From Bacteroides xylanisolvens XB1A (GTDB taxonomy: Bacteria > Bacteroidota > Bacteroidia > Bacteroidales > Bacteroidaceae), in assembly GCF_000210075.1 (NCBI RefSeq), contig NC_021017.1, positions 2,042,055 through 2,086,718 of the forward strand: a stretch of 44,664 nt of DNA, in the 5' to 3' direction. The notes beneath the pieces were generated by a model. The model was not told the DNA's origin, searched no databases, and saw only the letters and a program-made list of their open reading frames with translations. The translations under genes were made by a program, and so were the position numbers. Shown in pieces: positions 33,117 to 41,210 of this stretch (positions are counted from its first letter, which is position 1; each line of letters opens with the position of its first letter).

Positions 33117-34073
33117 ATGAATAAACGAAGATTAAGGTTATTACACCTTTTAAGATTGGTAATCCATCAGAAATATATAAGACTTCTTTATATTACTTTA
33201 GGCGTGTTTTTACTTTTATGTACTTGTTCTGCCAATTCTGGTGAATCAAATGCTATGGCAAAGCAACAAAAAGACAGCATACTGATAGAGCGCTTTTGGG
33301 ATACGTATGATTTTACAGATACTATCCGGTTAAGCAGCTCTGCCACTACAGAAAGGATGTTGGTGGATTATCTTTCTCAATTGTCGGAACTGACAGAGGA
33401 AAGGGCTTGTGAAAATATCAGGAGATTGGTGTTGAAGACTAAAGTTAATAAGGTGGTAAACCGTTGGTTTCTACAACGGTTGGAGCATCATCTATATGAA
33501 CCTGATTCGTCACTACGGAATGATAGTTATTATATTTCAGTATTGGAGGAAGTATTAACATCCGGACATTTAGATGGAATGATGCGTATACGTCCCTTGT
33601 ATCAATTGAAAATGCTTAAAAAGAACCGGATAGGGATAAAAGCTGCTGATTTTACTTTCATTCTTTCTACGGGAGAATTTCAAAAACTATGGGATATTTC
33701 CGCTAAATATACATTATTGCTGTTTTATGATCCGGATTGTATTTATTGTCGGCAATCAATGATGGAACTGTCTGAATCATCGGTAATAAATTCCTTCTTG
33801 CAACATAGTGGACTATCCCTATCGCAACTTGCTCTTGTTACGATTTGTACAGAAGGTGAAATGGATGCGTGGAAAGAATATCAGCAGTCTCTTCCTTCTG
33901 TGTGGATAAACGGTTATGATGTCAGGAAGGTGTTGACTGAAAAAGAACTATATTTTTTGCGTTCTCTTCCTTCGATATATTTGTTGGGAGAGGACAAGCA
34001 AGTATTATTGAAAGAGCCCTCTTCTATAGGTGAAGTTACCAGTTATTTATTAAATAAGTATGATGATATATAA
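33117..34073 (+). CDS. DUF5106 / thioredoxin-like protein
   Basis: A 318-residue protein with a signal anchor or lipoprotein signal (YITLGVFLLLCTCSAN). The N-terminal half matches the DUF5106 region (RFWDTYDFTDTIRL, LYEPDSSLRNDSYYISVLEE). The C-terminal half is a thioredoxin fold with the redox motif CIYC in LLFYDPDCIYCRQSMMEL. It probably works in the periplasm as a thiol-disulfide oxidoreductase, perhaps for cysteine-containing fimbrial subunits of this operon. Last gene of the operon, followed by a terminator. DUF5106-thioredoxin proteins are widespread in Bacteroides; involvement in fimbriae is inferred from position. Confidence 0.8.
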   Translation: MNKRRLRLLHLLRLVIHQKYIRLLYITLGVFLLLCTCSANSGESNAMAKQQKDSILIERFWDTYDFTDTIRLSSSATTERMLVDYLSQLSELTEERACENIRRLVLKTKVNKVVNRWFLQRLEHHLYEPDSSLRNDSYYISVLEEVLTSGHLDGMMRIRPLYQLKMLKKNRIGIKAADFTFILSTGEFQKLWDISAKYTLLLFYDPDCIYCRQSMMELSESSVINSFLQHSGLSLSQLALVTICTEGEMDAWKEYQQSLPSVWINGYDVRKVLTEKELYFLRSLPSIYLLGEDKQVLLKEPSSIGEVTSYLLNKYDDI

Positions 34074-34457
34074 TAGTGGCATAGGAAAAATGGAATCATG
34101 ACTTTTCCGCTGCCTGTGAAGGTAGCCTATTGTTTGTTTTGTTTGTGTGTGCATCTTTTTCCCGGTGGGGAAGAAGGTGCACTTTTTTATTATGATATTT
34201 ATTAGTTTGAATATATTTGTTTATTTATTATTCTCCCCCAGGTATTGATTTTGTCGCTTTTTTCTGCTTTTCGTCGTTTTCTTGTCGTTTATTTAGTTCC
34301 TCTATGTGTGGCTGTATGTGTCTGAAATGCTTTTTAGTACTTTTCTGATGAGGCTGTTTGGTGTCGTTTCATCTCCGTGGAAGATGCTGCATCTTTGCAT
34401 CGTTAACGTTAGCGAAGTGATAATTAAAACAGTATTCATTAAAAAAAGAAAAGTAGT
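34074..34457. other. intergenic region after the fimbrial operon
   Basis: About 380 bases without a gene. It contains the operon terminator and, before the HU-like gene, CATCTTTG (34390-34397) with TTTC 19 nt upstream, a weak Bacteroides-type promoter. Confidence 0.5.
34149..34190 (+). terminator. terminator of the fimbrial operon
   Basis: Imperfect stem GTGCATCTTTTTCCC / GGGGAAGAAGGTGCAC (34149-34182) followed by a run of six T. Confidence 0.85.
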
Positions 34458-34976
34458 ATGGCTATTAGATTTAGAAGGGTGTCTCGCCTGTGTGACCCTA
34501 CAAATAAAGAAGCAGGAAAGAAAGTGTATCCGGTGATTTCTTATCAGTATGATACGAGTGCAACGTTGGATGAGTTTGCAAAGGAGATTGCGTCTGCTTC
34601 CGGTGTCAGCGAGGGTGAAACGATTAGTGTATTGAAGGATTTCCGTACGTTATTGAGAAAGACATTGCTGGGTGGTCGTTCGGTGAATATCGCCGGTCTG
34701 GGATATTTTTACCTTTCTGCTCAAAGCAAAGGGACGGAGAAGGCGGAAGATTTTACAATCGCTAATATTTCAGGGCTTCGTATTTGTTTTCGTGCCAACT
34801 CGGACATTCGTCTGTTTACCGGGACGACTACCCGTTCGGATGGATTGAAGTTCAAGGATTTGGATCATATTAATGATTCGGGTAGCATTGGTGACGGTTC
34901 TGATGATGGAGGTGAAACTCCGGATCCGGATGGTGGTTCGGGTGGTAATGGTGAAGCACCGGATCCGGCAGCTTGA
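34458..34976 (+). CDS. HU-like DNA-binding protein with acidic tail
   Basis: A 172-residue HU/IHF-like protein of the Bacteroidetes group often annotated as putative histone-like (HU-related) proteins. The HU fold is recognisable in TLDEFAKEIASASGVSEGET, VLKDFRTLLRKTLLGGRSVN and IAGLGYFYLSAQSKGTE. Residues from about 135 form a low-complexity Gly/Asp/Pro tail (SDDGGETPDPDGGSGGNG), probably disordered. Such genes are repeated in Bacteroides genomes, often beside an amidase gene, as here. The target and function are unknown; DNA binding is likely from family membership. Confidence 0.88.
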   Translation: MAIRFRRVSRLCDPTNKEAGKKVYPVISYQYDTSATLDEFAKEIASASGVSEGETISVLKDFRTLLRKTLLGGRSVNIAGLGYFYLSAQSKGTEKAEDFTIANISGLRICFRANSDIRLFTGTTTRSDGLKFKDLDHINDSGSIGDGSDDGGETPDPDGGSGGNGEAPDPAA

Positions 34977-35010
34977 TTCATAGATCGTTGAGAACTGTCT
35001 GGTTTGTATG

Positions 35011-35038
35011 GAATGGGGCTTCGGCCTCATTCTTTCTT
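35011..35038 (+). terminator. UUCG-loop terminator after the HU-like gene
   Basis: Stem GAATGGGGC / GCCTCATTC with the very stable TTCG loop (35011-35032) followed by TTTCTTTA. Confidence 0.75.
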
Positions 35039-35061
35039 TATAACTACGTAAAAATATAAAT

Positions 35062-35412
35062 ATGCAAATAACTACAATCCTTGCTTTTATTACCGCTATG
35101 GGTGGTTTGGAAGCTGTGAAATGGTTAGTGAGGTATATCACTTGCCGTAAGACGGATGCACGGAAAGAGGAAGCGTCCGTGAACAGTATGGAAGAAGAAA
35201 ATCGCCGTAAAAAGGTGGACTGGCTGGAAGAACGGCTGACTCAACGTGACGAGAAGATAGACGGGCTTTATATTGAACTTCGCAAGGAGCAGGAAGAGAA
35301 GATTGACTGGATACATAAATGTCATGAAGTGGAGTTGATACAGAAGGAGTCGGAAGTGAAGAAGTGTGAGATTAGAGGGTGCGTGAAGCGTATGCCACCT
35401 TCGGATTATTAA
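35062..35412 (+). CDS. membrane coiled-coil protein, holin-like
   Basis: A 116-residue protein: a single N-terminal membrane segment (MQITTILAFITAMGGLEAVK) followed by a highly charged coiled coil (about 35-105; MEEENRRKKVDWLEERLTQR, LRKEQEEKIDW). The size and topology are those of small phage holins or spanin-like proteins, and it lies 31 nt upstream of a cell-wall amidase. The function is suggested only by layout and topology; no family signature for holins is recognised. It may equally be a structural partner for the amidase. Confidence 0.65.
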   Translation: MQITTILAFITAMGGLEAVKWLVRYITCRKTDARKEEASVNSMEEENRRKKVDWLEERLTQRDEKIDGLYIELRKEQEEKIDWIHKCHEVELIQKESEVKKCEIRGCVKRMPPSDY

Positions 35413-35442
35413 CTGGTGCGTTTGAACTAATAATGAATTATC

Positions 35443-36369
35443 ATGAGAAATATAGATTCTATCATAGTACATTGTTCGGCTACGAAAGCCGGGCAGGATT
35501 TTACTGCTGCGGATATTGACTGTTGGCACCGGGAACGTGGGTTCAACGGTATCGGGTATCACTATGTGGTCCGTTTGGATGGGAAATTGGAAAAGGGGCG
35601 GGATGTTTCTCTGGCCGGTGCTCATTGTAAAGGTTGGAATGAGCGGAGTGTCGGGATATGTTATATCGGTGGATTGGATGCGAACGGGCGTCCGGCAGAT
35701 ACCCGAACGAATGCTCAAAAACGGGTGCTTTATCAGATTATTATGGATTTGCAGCGGGAATATAATATTCTCCAAGTGTTGGGACATCGGGATACTTCAC
35801 CGGATTTGAATGGTGACGGAGTGATTGAACCTTATGAATATGTGAAGGTTTGTCCCTGTTTTGATGTGAAGGAGTTTTTGAGGAGTGGGAGGGAGTTACT
35901 GTTTGTGTTGTTGGTGGCTTTGGTTGTGCCTGTATTGCTGTCGGGATGTAGGAGTAAGAAAGAGGTGATAAATAGGGAGAGTGAAGTTAGGGTTGATTCA
36001 AGTTTAAATAGTAGCTCCGGGAAAAGTCTTGTTAAAAATAAGGTTGCTTCAGAAAAGGATTCGGAGGTGGTAGAAGAGCATATCGAACAGGTGGTGTTTG
36101 TGTTTCCTGTTGATACGCTTGGATTGAAGGCTGGGATGATGGTGAAGACTGTGGTGGATAGGAAAAACGTTAATGAAAAACAACTTCTTCAAGAAGTGAA
36201 TTCACAGTCTGTGAGTTTGTCGGATATGAGTTCTAAGACAGAGATTCATAAAACGGGAGTTGAGAAAACTACTAATAGGATAATCGGAAGTGGGTATTGG
36301 TACGGGATTATTTTGCTGGTTTTAGTTATTGTGTGTTGGATTTATAGATCGATGAAAAAGGCTATCTGA
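35443..36369 (+). CDS. N-acetylmuramoyl-L-alanine amidase fused to a lipobox/membrane module
   Basis: A 308-residue protein. Residues 1-148 are an Amidase_2 domain: zinc ligands are His10 (IIVHCSATK), a His near 115 (LGHRDTSPD) and a Cys in VCPC (137-139), with the NGIGYHYVVRLDG strand. It should cut the peptide from the glycan in peptidoglycan. It then has an unusual extension: a hydrophobic stretch ending in a lipobox-like SGC (Cys169), a charged spacer (about 170-280), and a final membrane segment (GIILLVLVIVCWIY). Most amidases of this type stop near residue 150. The extension resembles an Rz/Rz1-type spanin, so the gene may join endolysin and spanin functions. Confidence 0.85.
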   Translation: MRNIDSIIVHCSATKAGQDFTAADIDCWHRERGFNGIGYHYVVRLDGKLEKGRDVSLAGAHCKGWNERSVGICYIGGLDANGRPADTRTNAQKRVLYQIIMDLQREYNILQVLGHRDTSPDLNGDGVIEPYEYVKVCPCFDVKEFLRSGRELLFVLLVALVVPVLLSGCRSKKEVINRESEVRVDSSLNSSSGKSLVKNKVASEKDSEVVEEHIEQVVFVFPVDTLGLKAGMMVKTVVDRKNVNEKQLLQEVNSQSVSLSDMSSKTEIHKTGVEKTTNRIIGSGYWYGIILLVLVIVCWIYRSMKKAI

Positions 36370-36487
36370 TTCCTTATCAGGCAGACGGGAGTGAATTAGT
36401 AAAAGTAGGGGTAGAATTCAGTGCGGAAAAAAGAAATATAGACCGATGGCTGTACTAATCGATAACCATGTTGCTAAAGAATTTATA

Positions 36488-36523
36488 GAGCCGTTTGAGA
36501 TTGTTCAAGCGGCTCTTGTTTTG
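36488..36523 (+). terminator. terminator after the amidase gene
   Basis: Stem GAGCCGTTTGA / TCAAGCGGCTC (36488-36515) followed by TTGTTTT. Confidence 0.8.
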
Positions 36524-36548
36524 CGGGTAGTTCTTCTTATCGTTTGTT

Positions 36549-36845
36549 TTAAATCCAAATCACAATCTCTATTTCTTTATCAGTTGTGATCTTTTCCTTT
36601 TTTCTGATTTCCGCTTTGAGAGGAAGTAAATAAGTATCAAGTTTGGTGTCAAACCAGATTGCGGTTTCCCATTGGGTATTGCCGATTTTGGCCGTCATCT
36701 TCAACCGTCCCCAGCCTTCCTCTAAGAATCCGAGATTCTCTCTTATTTCTTTGGACATCTCTTTCGGCAGGCAGGCTATGTGTCAACCGCCCGTTCCAAC
36801 GGTCGATGAGTAGTTCCAAACTTTTGTGGTAAACTCGTATTTTAT
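36549..36845 (-). pseudogene. DUF1905 protein, broken by a nonsense codon
   Basis: Reading the minus strand from 36845 gives a 99-codon frame that matches the DUF1905 family across its length: KYEFTTKVWNYSS, then a TGA at 36785-36783, then HIACLPKEMSKEIRE, EEGWGRLKMTAKIGNTQWET and the end TDKEIEIVIWI. The TGA stands where the family has a Trp, one base from TGG. The expected start is also ATA rather than ATG, so at least two changes separate it from a working gene. A shorter frame from ATG 36758 exists but lacks the first strands of the fold. Family function is unknown. Confidence 0.75.
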
Positions 36846-36849
36846 TCCC

Positions 36850-36880
36850 TTATTTTCTATTGTACAAAAATAGAAAATAA
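36850..36880 (-). promoter_or_regulatory. 12-bp inverted repeat overlapping a -7 element
   Basis: TTATTTTCTATT (36850-36861) and its complement (36869-36880). It contains minus-strand TATTTTTG (36872-36865), a consensus -7 element just before the DUF1905 pseudogene. It may be that gene's promoter/operator, or act as the hairpin ending the HelD transcript. Confidence 0.5.
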
Positions 36881-36943
36881 TAGGAGATTAGCTATAATTT
36901 TTTCTTTTAATTAATTTTCGATGTTTGTTTGAATACACATCTA

Positions 36944-39007
36944 TTATAGGAATTGGCAACTGGGCAAAGTGGTAGAATAAGTCAAAGTTAACTTGTGCAT
37001 AGCCCTTGTGGTTGCCACATAAAGCATACTTTTATCAATATTGGAATGATAGTTCTTGTCATTTGTTTGCGGAATGATTACTTCGTCAAATTCCAGTCCT
37101 TTCGCCATATGGGCGGAAGTGATGATAATCCCTTTCACATAAGCAGAACTTTGATTTGACAAAAGTGAGATGTCGTTTGCATATATCTGGAGTTTTTGAA
37201 CAAGTTCTTTTGCTTGGGATTCTGTTTTGCAGATGATCCCTAATGAGGTATAATGGGAGTTCCTGAAGGAGTTTACTAAATCCGCAATACCTTGGATCTC
37301 TTCTTCTGTACTTTTGAATGGAAGAATCTTGGGGTGTTCTCCATGTCTCATAATCGGTTCTAATTCATTGTTCGATTGAATTTTTTGTGCAAAACTGGTA
37401 ATCTCAAAAGTAGAACGATAGCTTTTGCAAAGTTTCATTATTTCTCCTGTTACAAATGCTTTTTGAATCATACCGGCAGTGGAAGATCCATAAGGATTGA
37501 CGGATTGGGAAGCGTCTCCAAGAATTGTTTTTCGACACGGATAAAGTTTTTGAATCACTTTGTATTGTATGGGAGAATAGTCTTGCATTTCGTCTATCAG
37601 AAGATGTTTGACATAAGATTGGGCGTTGTTCCCATCTAATGCGATATGCAGATAAGCCAAAGGAGCTAAGTCCGCATACTCCAGTATGCGATTTTTGCGT
37701 GTCTTGAACATCTCCGGTTTTCCGATCCATTCAAAAAAGTCTTTATAGATTTGGAGATCGTTATTGCCCGCGAACATCTTTTTTATCTCTTTCTTTAGTT
37801 GGTTTTTCTCCGGAGTGCTAACTGTGAGATTATATTGTAGTTGCATCATCTCCAGAATGTAATCTGTCATAGTCTCAAATCGTTGACGTATGGGATAGCG
37901 GTGGAATCGTTTGAACTGTTCGTTAATAAATTCGGCAGGAACGGTGATGTATTTGGTGAGTTTTACGTCTGTTGCTTTGAAATAGTTGTTTTCCATGTAA
38001 AGGATGAATTTGTCAAGTAGTGATATAAACTCGAAGGAGGCTTTGTATTGTATTCGTTCGATAAAGTCGGGTGTCGGGTTTTCTAATAGTTCCGTCACTT
38101 GGTCGAAGAAATTCTGGTGTTTATATTTGTTGTCAATTACATCCGACAGAATTTGCTCCATGCTGGTTTCGGGAACGGTCTCTTCGCCAAGTTCCGGAAG
38201 TACATTAGAAATGTAATCGGCAAATACTTTATTGGGGGAGATGATTAATATGTCTTTGGAAGAAATCTGTCCTTTCTGTGCATAAAGCAGGTAGGCAATA
38301 CGATGGAGCGCGATAGAGGTTTTTCCTGAACCGGCAACACCTTGTATAATGAGTACAGAAGCGTTTTCATTACGGATGATCTGATTCTGCTCCCTCTGAA
38401 TTGTCGTGACGATGTTTTTCATTTTGTTGTCGGCATTGGAACATAGTTCTTTTTGCAGAATATCGTCATGAACAGTTACGGAACTTTCAATCATGTACTC
38501 CATTTTTCCTTTGCGAATACGATATTGGCGTTTGAGTGAGATCGCCCCGTTAATTTTGCCTGCCGGAGAGGAGTAGAACGCCTCGCCTAATTCATGATCG
38601 TAGAACATGCTTGAAATAGGAGCTCGCCAATCGTAAATCAGATTCTTTTTTTGATTGAGGTCATAGAAAGTATGTATTCCTATATAGATTGGACTAACTT
38701 GGCTTTTGTCTTTCTTTTCCTGAAAGTCGATTCGTCCGAAATAGGGGATATCCAGTATTTTGCTTAGTCGCCTGCGTTTGTCAATTACATTTTCACCTAA
38801 TGCAAAATGATTTAAGATGCTTTCTCGCATGGAACGGATTTCGTGGGGATCGATATCCTTGTTCGACCATAGATAATCCTTGTATTCCTGCAGGGTGTCT
38901 ATATGCTCTTTGACGGAAGTACTGGTGGTGTTAATCGTATCATGGATGGTGGTTATGACTTGCTGTAAATACTCTTTTTCCTGTTTCTCTGTTTGATTGA
39001 ATATCAT
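36944..39007 (-). CDS. helD: HelD-type UvrD/Rep-family helicase
   Basis: A 687-residue superfamily 1 ATPase of the HelD type, which frees and recycles stalled RNA polymerase. The diagnostic N-terminal part has an antiparallel coiled-coil arm (residues 1-90) and the block YIGIHTFYDLNQKKNLIYDW with RAPISSMFYD. Helicase motifs follow: Walker A GVAGSGKTSIALHR near 225, Walker B LLIDEMQDYSP near 469, LGDASQSVNPYG, and the late motifs ITSAHMAKGLEFDEVIIP and MLYVATTRAM. Length is typical for the family. The gene stands alone with a TAACTTTG -7 element upstream (39056-39049). Some HelD proteins protect against rifamycins; whether this one does is not known. Confidence 0.92.
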   Translation of the reverse strand: MIFNQTEKQEKEYLQQVITTIHDTINTTSTSVKEHIDTLQEYKDYLWSNKDIDPHEIRSMRESILNHFALGENVIDKRRRLSKILDIPYFGRIDFQEKKDKSQVSPIYIGIHTFYDLNQKKNLIYDWRAPISSMFYDHELGEAFYSSPAGKINGAISLKRQYRIRKGKMEYMIESSVTVHDDILQKELCSNADNKMKNIVTTIQREQNQIIRNENASVLIIQGVAGSGKTSIALHRIAYLLYAQKGQISSKDILIISPNKVFADYISNVLPELGEETVPETSMEQILSDVIDNKYKHQNFFDQVTELLENPTPDFIERIQYKASFEFISLLDKFILYMENNYFKATDVKLTKYITVPAEFINEQFKRFHRYPIRQRFETMTDYILEMMQLQYNLTVSTPEKNQLKKEIKKMFAGNNDLQIYKDFFEWIGKPEMFKTRKNRILEYADLAPLAYLHIALDGNNAQSYVKHLLIDEMQDYSPIQYKVIQKLYPCRKTILGDASQSVNPYGSSTAGMIQKAFVTGEIMKLCKSYRSTFEITSFAQKIQSNNELEPIMRHGEHPKILPFKSTEEEIQGIADLVNSFRNSHYTSLGIICKTESQAKELVQKLQIYANDISLLSNQSSAYVKGIIITSAHMAKGLEFDEVIIPQTNDKNYHSNIDKSMLYVATTRAMHKLTLTYSTTLPSCQFL

Positions 39008-39048
39008 AATCTCTTTTTAGTTGTATGATGAAGAATTGAAATTGCGGA

Positions 39049-39056
39049 CAAAGTTA
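39049..39056 (-). promoter_or_regulatory. -7 promoter element for helD
   Basis: Minus-strand TAACTTTG fits TAnnTTTG, 42 nt before the helD start; no clear -33. Confidence 0.5.
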
Positions 39057-39113
39057 GCTCAACCCATTAAGGGATTAAATAGTTATTTATAGCTATATAT
39101 GTATCCTTTTTCC

Positions 39114-39121
39114 TATTTTTG
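39114..39121 (+). promoter_or_regulatory. -7 promoter element for the nucleotidyltransferase-like gene
   Basis: TATTTTTG, 25 nt before ATG 39146. It overlaps the first possible upstream start codon, which supports the downstream start. Confidence 0.6.
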
Positions 39122-39145
39122 CATACTTACTTAATAAGGAAAAAG

Positions 39146-39730
39146 ATGAATATTCTTGAATTGGCAAAACGTAACCAGCAGAAAGCTTGGGAGATTATAG
39201 AGGATACCCGTATTGTTCGGATATGGGAGGGGATTGGTGCCAAAGTGAATCTGGTAGGTTCGTTGCGTACAGGATTATTGATGAAACATCGGGATATTGA
39301 TTTTCATATTTATACTTCTCCTTTGGATTTGTCTGTCAGCTTTCGGGCGATGGCTGAATTGGCGGAAAATACGTCCGTAAAGAAGATTGAATATACGAAT
39401 TTATTACATACAGCAGAAGCGTGTATAGAGTGGCATGCATGGTATAAGGATATGGAAGGAGAACTCTGGCAAATGGATATGATTCATATCCAAGAAGGCT
39501 CTCGTTATGATGGCTATTTTGAAAGGGTGGCCGAACGCATTTCTGCGGTATTGACAGATGAAATGAGACTGGCTATCCTGAAATTAAAATACGAAACGCC
39601 TGATACGGAAAAGATTATGGGAGTGGAGTATTATCAAGCTGTGATTCAGGATGGTGTACGTAGTTATCCGGAATTTGAGGAATGGAGAAGATTGCATCCG
39701 GTGGTGGGTGTGGTGGAATGGATGCCCTAG
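39146..39730 (+). CDS. nucleotidyltransferase-like protein
   Basis: A 194-residue cytoplasmic protein with a nucleotidyltransferase signature: Gly38-Ser39 in LVGSLRTGLLMKHR followed by Asp50 and Asp52 in RDIDFHIY, the GS...DxD pattern that binds metal and nucleotide. A further acidic strand (WQMDMIHIQ) may supply the third carboxylate. No partner gene suggests a toxin or antibiotic-resistance role, and the substrate is unknown. Similar Bacteroides proteins may carry misleading names. The ATG at 39146 is chosen because the promoter element overlaps the earlier in-frame codon. Confidence 0.7.
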   Translation: MNILELAKRNQQKAWEIIEDTRIVRIWEGIGAKVNLVGSLRTGLLMKHRDIDFHIYTSPLDLSVSFRAMAELAENTSVKKIEYTNLLHTAEACIEWHAWYKDMEGELWQMDMIHIQEGSRYDGYFERVAERISAVLTDEMRLAILKLKYETPDTEKIMGVEYYQAVIQDGVRSYPEFEEWRRLHPVVGVVEWMP

Positions 39731-39769
39731 CCAGATTGGATCACAGTGCGGGGAGAAAGATTGCATGTA

Positions 39770-40537
39770 TTAACTTAGCAATCCACTCTCTTGTCCTAAA
39801 CGAATGGCTTCAATGGAATTCTGTACACCTAACTTCCGTAACAAATTTTGTCGATGAATATTAACTGTATGAATGCTGATGCATAATTTGTCTGCGATTT
39901 CTTTACTTAACAGGCCTTTTTGAATAAGACGTAATACTTCTATTTCCCGATTAGTAAGATTGGTAGAAGGCATTAACGATAGGGAAGGAGAAAATATTTC
40001 TCCATTCTTTAGATTCAGGACGGTACAATCTACGGTTTCAGAGGCTTTTTGGTCGGGTGATATGTCCATGTTTCCTATGATAAGCCATGCTTTACCGTTG
40101 CGGTCCTGTTCCAATACCTGATGTCTGCTGGCGACACGTATGTACTGTTGTTTCGCATTAAGCATACGAAAACTGTAAATGTTAGAATAGCTATTCCGTT
40201 GCTCAAAAGGCAGGCTATAGATGAATTGGCTTAGTGTGACCTGTAATGCCGCCAGTTGTGCGCGATCATCGGGATGGATGCGCGATTCCAGATAATCACC
40301 CTGTCTTTCTAATGTTTCTATCTTGTGGCTGTCGTATCCCAGTAAATCAACAAAATTCGGAGAGGCGTAAGCATATTTGCATTTATAAACATCGACAACA
40401 AATGTACAGTTACGGCCCATTTTCGAGAGTTGATGAAGCATGGATTTATCCCGCTCCCATACAGCATAGTCAATGTCGGTAGCAGATAGATGCTGCTTTG
40501 CCCACATTTCTTCTCTAGTTGTAGTGTTTAGTTTCAT
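39770..40537 (-). CDS. PAS-LuxR transcriptional regulator
   Basis: A 255-residue protein with a PAS sensor domain (about 30-165; CTFVVDVYKCKYAYASPNFV, LLGYDSHKIETLE, ESRIHPDD) and a C-terminal LuxR/NarL-type helix-turn-helix (LTNREIEVLRLIQKGLLSKE, IADKLCISIHTVNIHRQNLL). It has no receiver domain, so it probably senses a small molecule or redox state through PAS, or binds another protein. The start is set at ATG 40537; an upstream in-frame Met at 40612 lies beyond the promoter found at 40582-40613. It is convergent with the nucleotidyltransferase gene. Confidence 0.9.
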   Translation of the reverse strand: MKLNTTTREEMWAKQHLSATDIDYAVWERDKSMLHQLSKMGRNCTFVVDVYKCKYAYASPNFVDLLGYDSHKIETLERQGDYLESRIHPDDRAQLAALQVTLSQFIYSLPFEQRNSYSNIYSFRMLNAKQQYIRVASRHQVLEQDRNGKAWLIIGNMDISPDQKASETVDCTVLNLKNGEIFSPSLSLMPSTNLTNREIEVLRLIQKGLLSKEIADKLCISIHTVNIHRQNLLRKLGVQNSIEAIRLGQESGLLS

Positions 40538-40581
40538 TCTCGGATATATTTGTTGGGTGTATCTTAATAATTGTTCTGGAA

Positions 40582-40613
40582 CAAAAATAGATATATTATG
40601 GGAAATGGTCAAG
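40582..40613 (-). promoter_or_regulatory. promoter of the PAS-LuxR gene
   Basis: Minus-strand CTTG (40613-40610), 20 nt, TATTTTTG (40589-40582), about 45 nt before ATG 40537. Confidence 0.6.
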
Positions 40614-40733
40614 AATGAATGAGAGAATTGCTAATTGTGACTGTTTTGTGTGATTGACATGCTAACAAATGATAATAATTGAGCTTCTATTGAAAAATAT
40701 AGAATAAAAACATAGTTATCTAATTTATTGTGT

Positions 40734-40868
40734 TACCTTTGTTCCCAGAGTTTGAGTTACGAATCATTATTGTGTAGTTCTTCTTTTTAATATATTATTA
40801 GTAAGTAGTCCTCTTCTGTAATTATCCTCCTCACTCCAAAATAGTATTTATTTTAATAAAATTTTTAG
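40734..40868 (+). promoter_or_regulatory. promoter and long leader of the RRM gene
   Basis: TACCTTTG (40734-40741) is a consensus -7 element. The transcript would carry a leader of about 120 nt, A/U-rich with pyrimidine tracts, before ATG 40869. Long leaders are common in cold-regulated RNA-binding-protein genes and may act as RNA thermoswitches; no specific structure is claimed. Confidence 0.5.
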
Positions 40869-41168
40869 ATGAACATTTACATTTCAGGTTTAAGCTATGG
40901 CACAACTGATGCCGACTTAACAAATTTATTTGCAGAGTTTGGAGAAGTTTCTTCAGCCAAAGTTATTTTTGATAGAGAAACTGGTAGATCCAGAGGATTT
41001 GCTTTCGTAGAAATGACGAACGATGGAGAAGGACAAAAAGCAATTGATGAACTGAATGGAGTTGAATACGACCAGAAGGTTATTTCAGTAAGCGTTGCAC
41101 GCCCTCGTACTGAAAGACCGTCAAACGGTGGAGGCCGTGGTGGTTATAATAACTCTAGAAGATATTAA
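40869..41168 (+). CDS. RRM RNA-binding protein
   Basis: A 99-residue protein made of one RNA recognition motif and a short Gly/Arg-rich tail. RNP2 is IYISGL at residues 3-8 and RNP1 is RGFAFVEM near 43-50; the tail (GGGRGGYNNSRRY) resembles those of cyanobacterial and plant glycine-rich RNA-binding proteins. Such single-RRM proteins in Bacteroides are abundant and thought to act as global post-transcriptional regulators or RNA chaperones. It has its own promoter and a strong terminator, so it is monocistronic. Confidence 0.95.
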   Translation: MNIYISGLSYGTTDADLTNLFAEFGEVSSAKVIFDRETGRSRGFAFVEMTNDGEGQKAIDELNGVEYDQKVISVSVARPRTERPSNGGGRGGYNNSRRY

Positions 41169-41174
41169 TATCCG

Positions 41175-41210
41175 AATGAAAGCAGAAGATTCTGTCTTCT
41201 GCTTTCATTT
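41175..41210 (+). terminator. terminator of the RRM gene
   Basis: Perfect 15-bp stem AATGAAAGCAGAAGA / TCTTCTGCTTTCATT around a 5-nt loop, 7 nt after the stop codon. Confidence 0.9.

Noticed and set aside
34306..34536. 76-codon frame upstream of the HU-like gene
   Set aside because: It spans the likely promoter and overlaps the HU-like start in another frame; no similarity recognised.
40538..40612. 25-residue N-terminal extension of the PAS-LuxR regulator
   Set aside because: It overlaps the promoter at 40582-40613 and has no family similarity.
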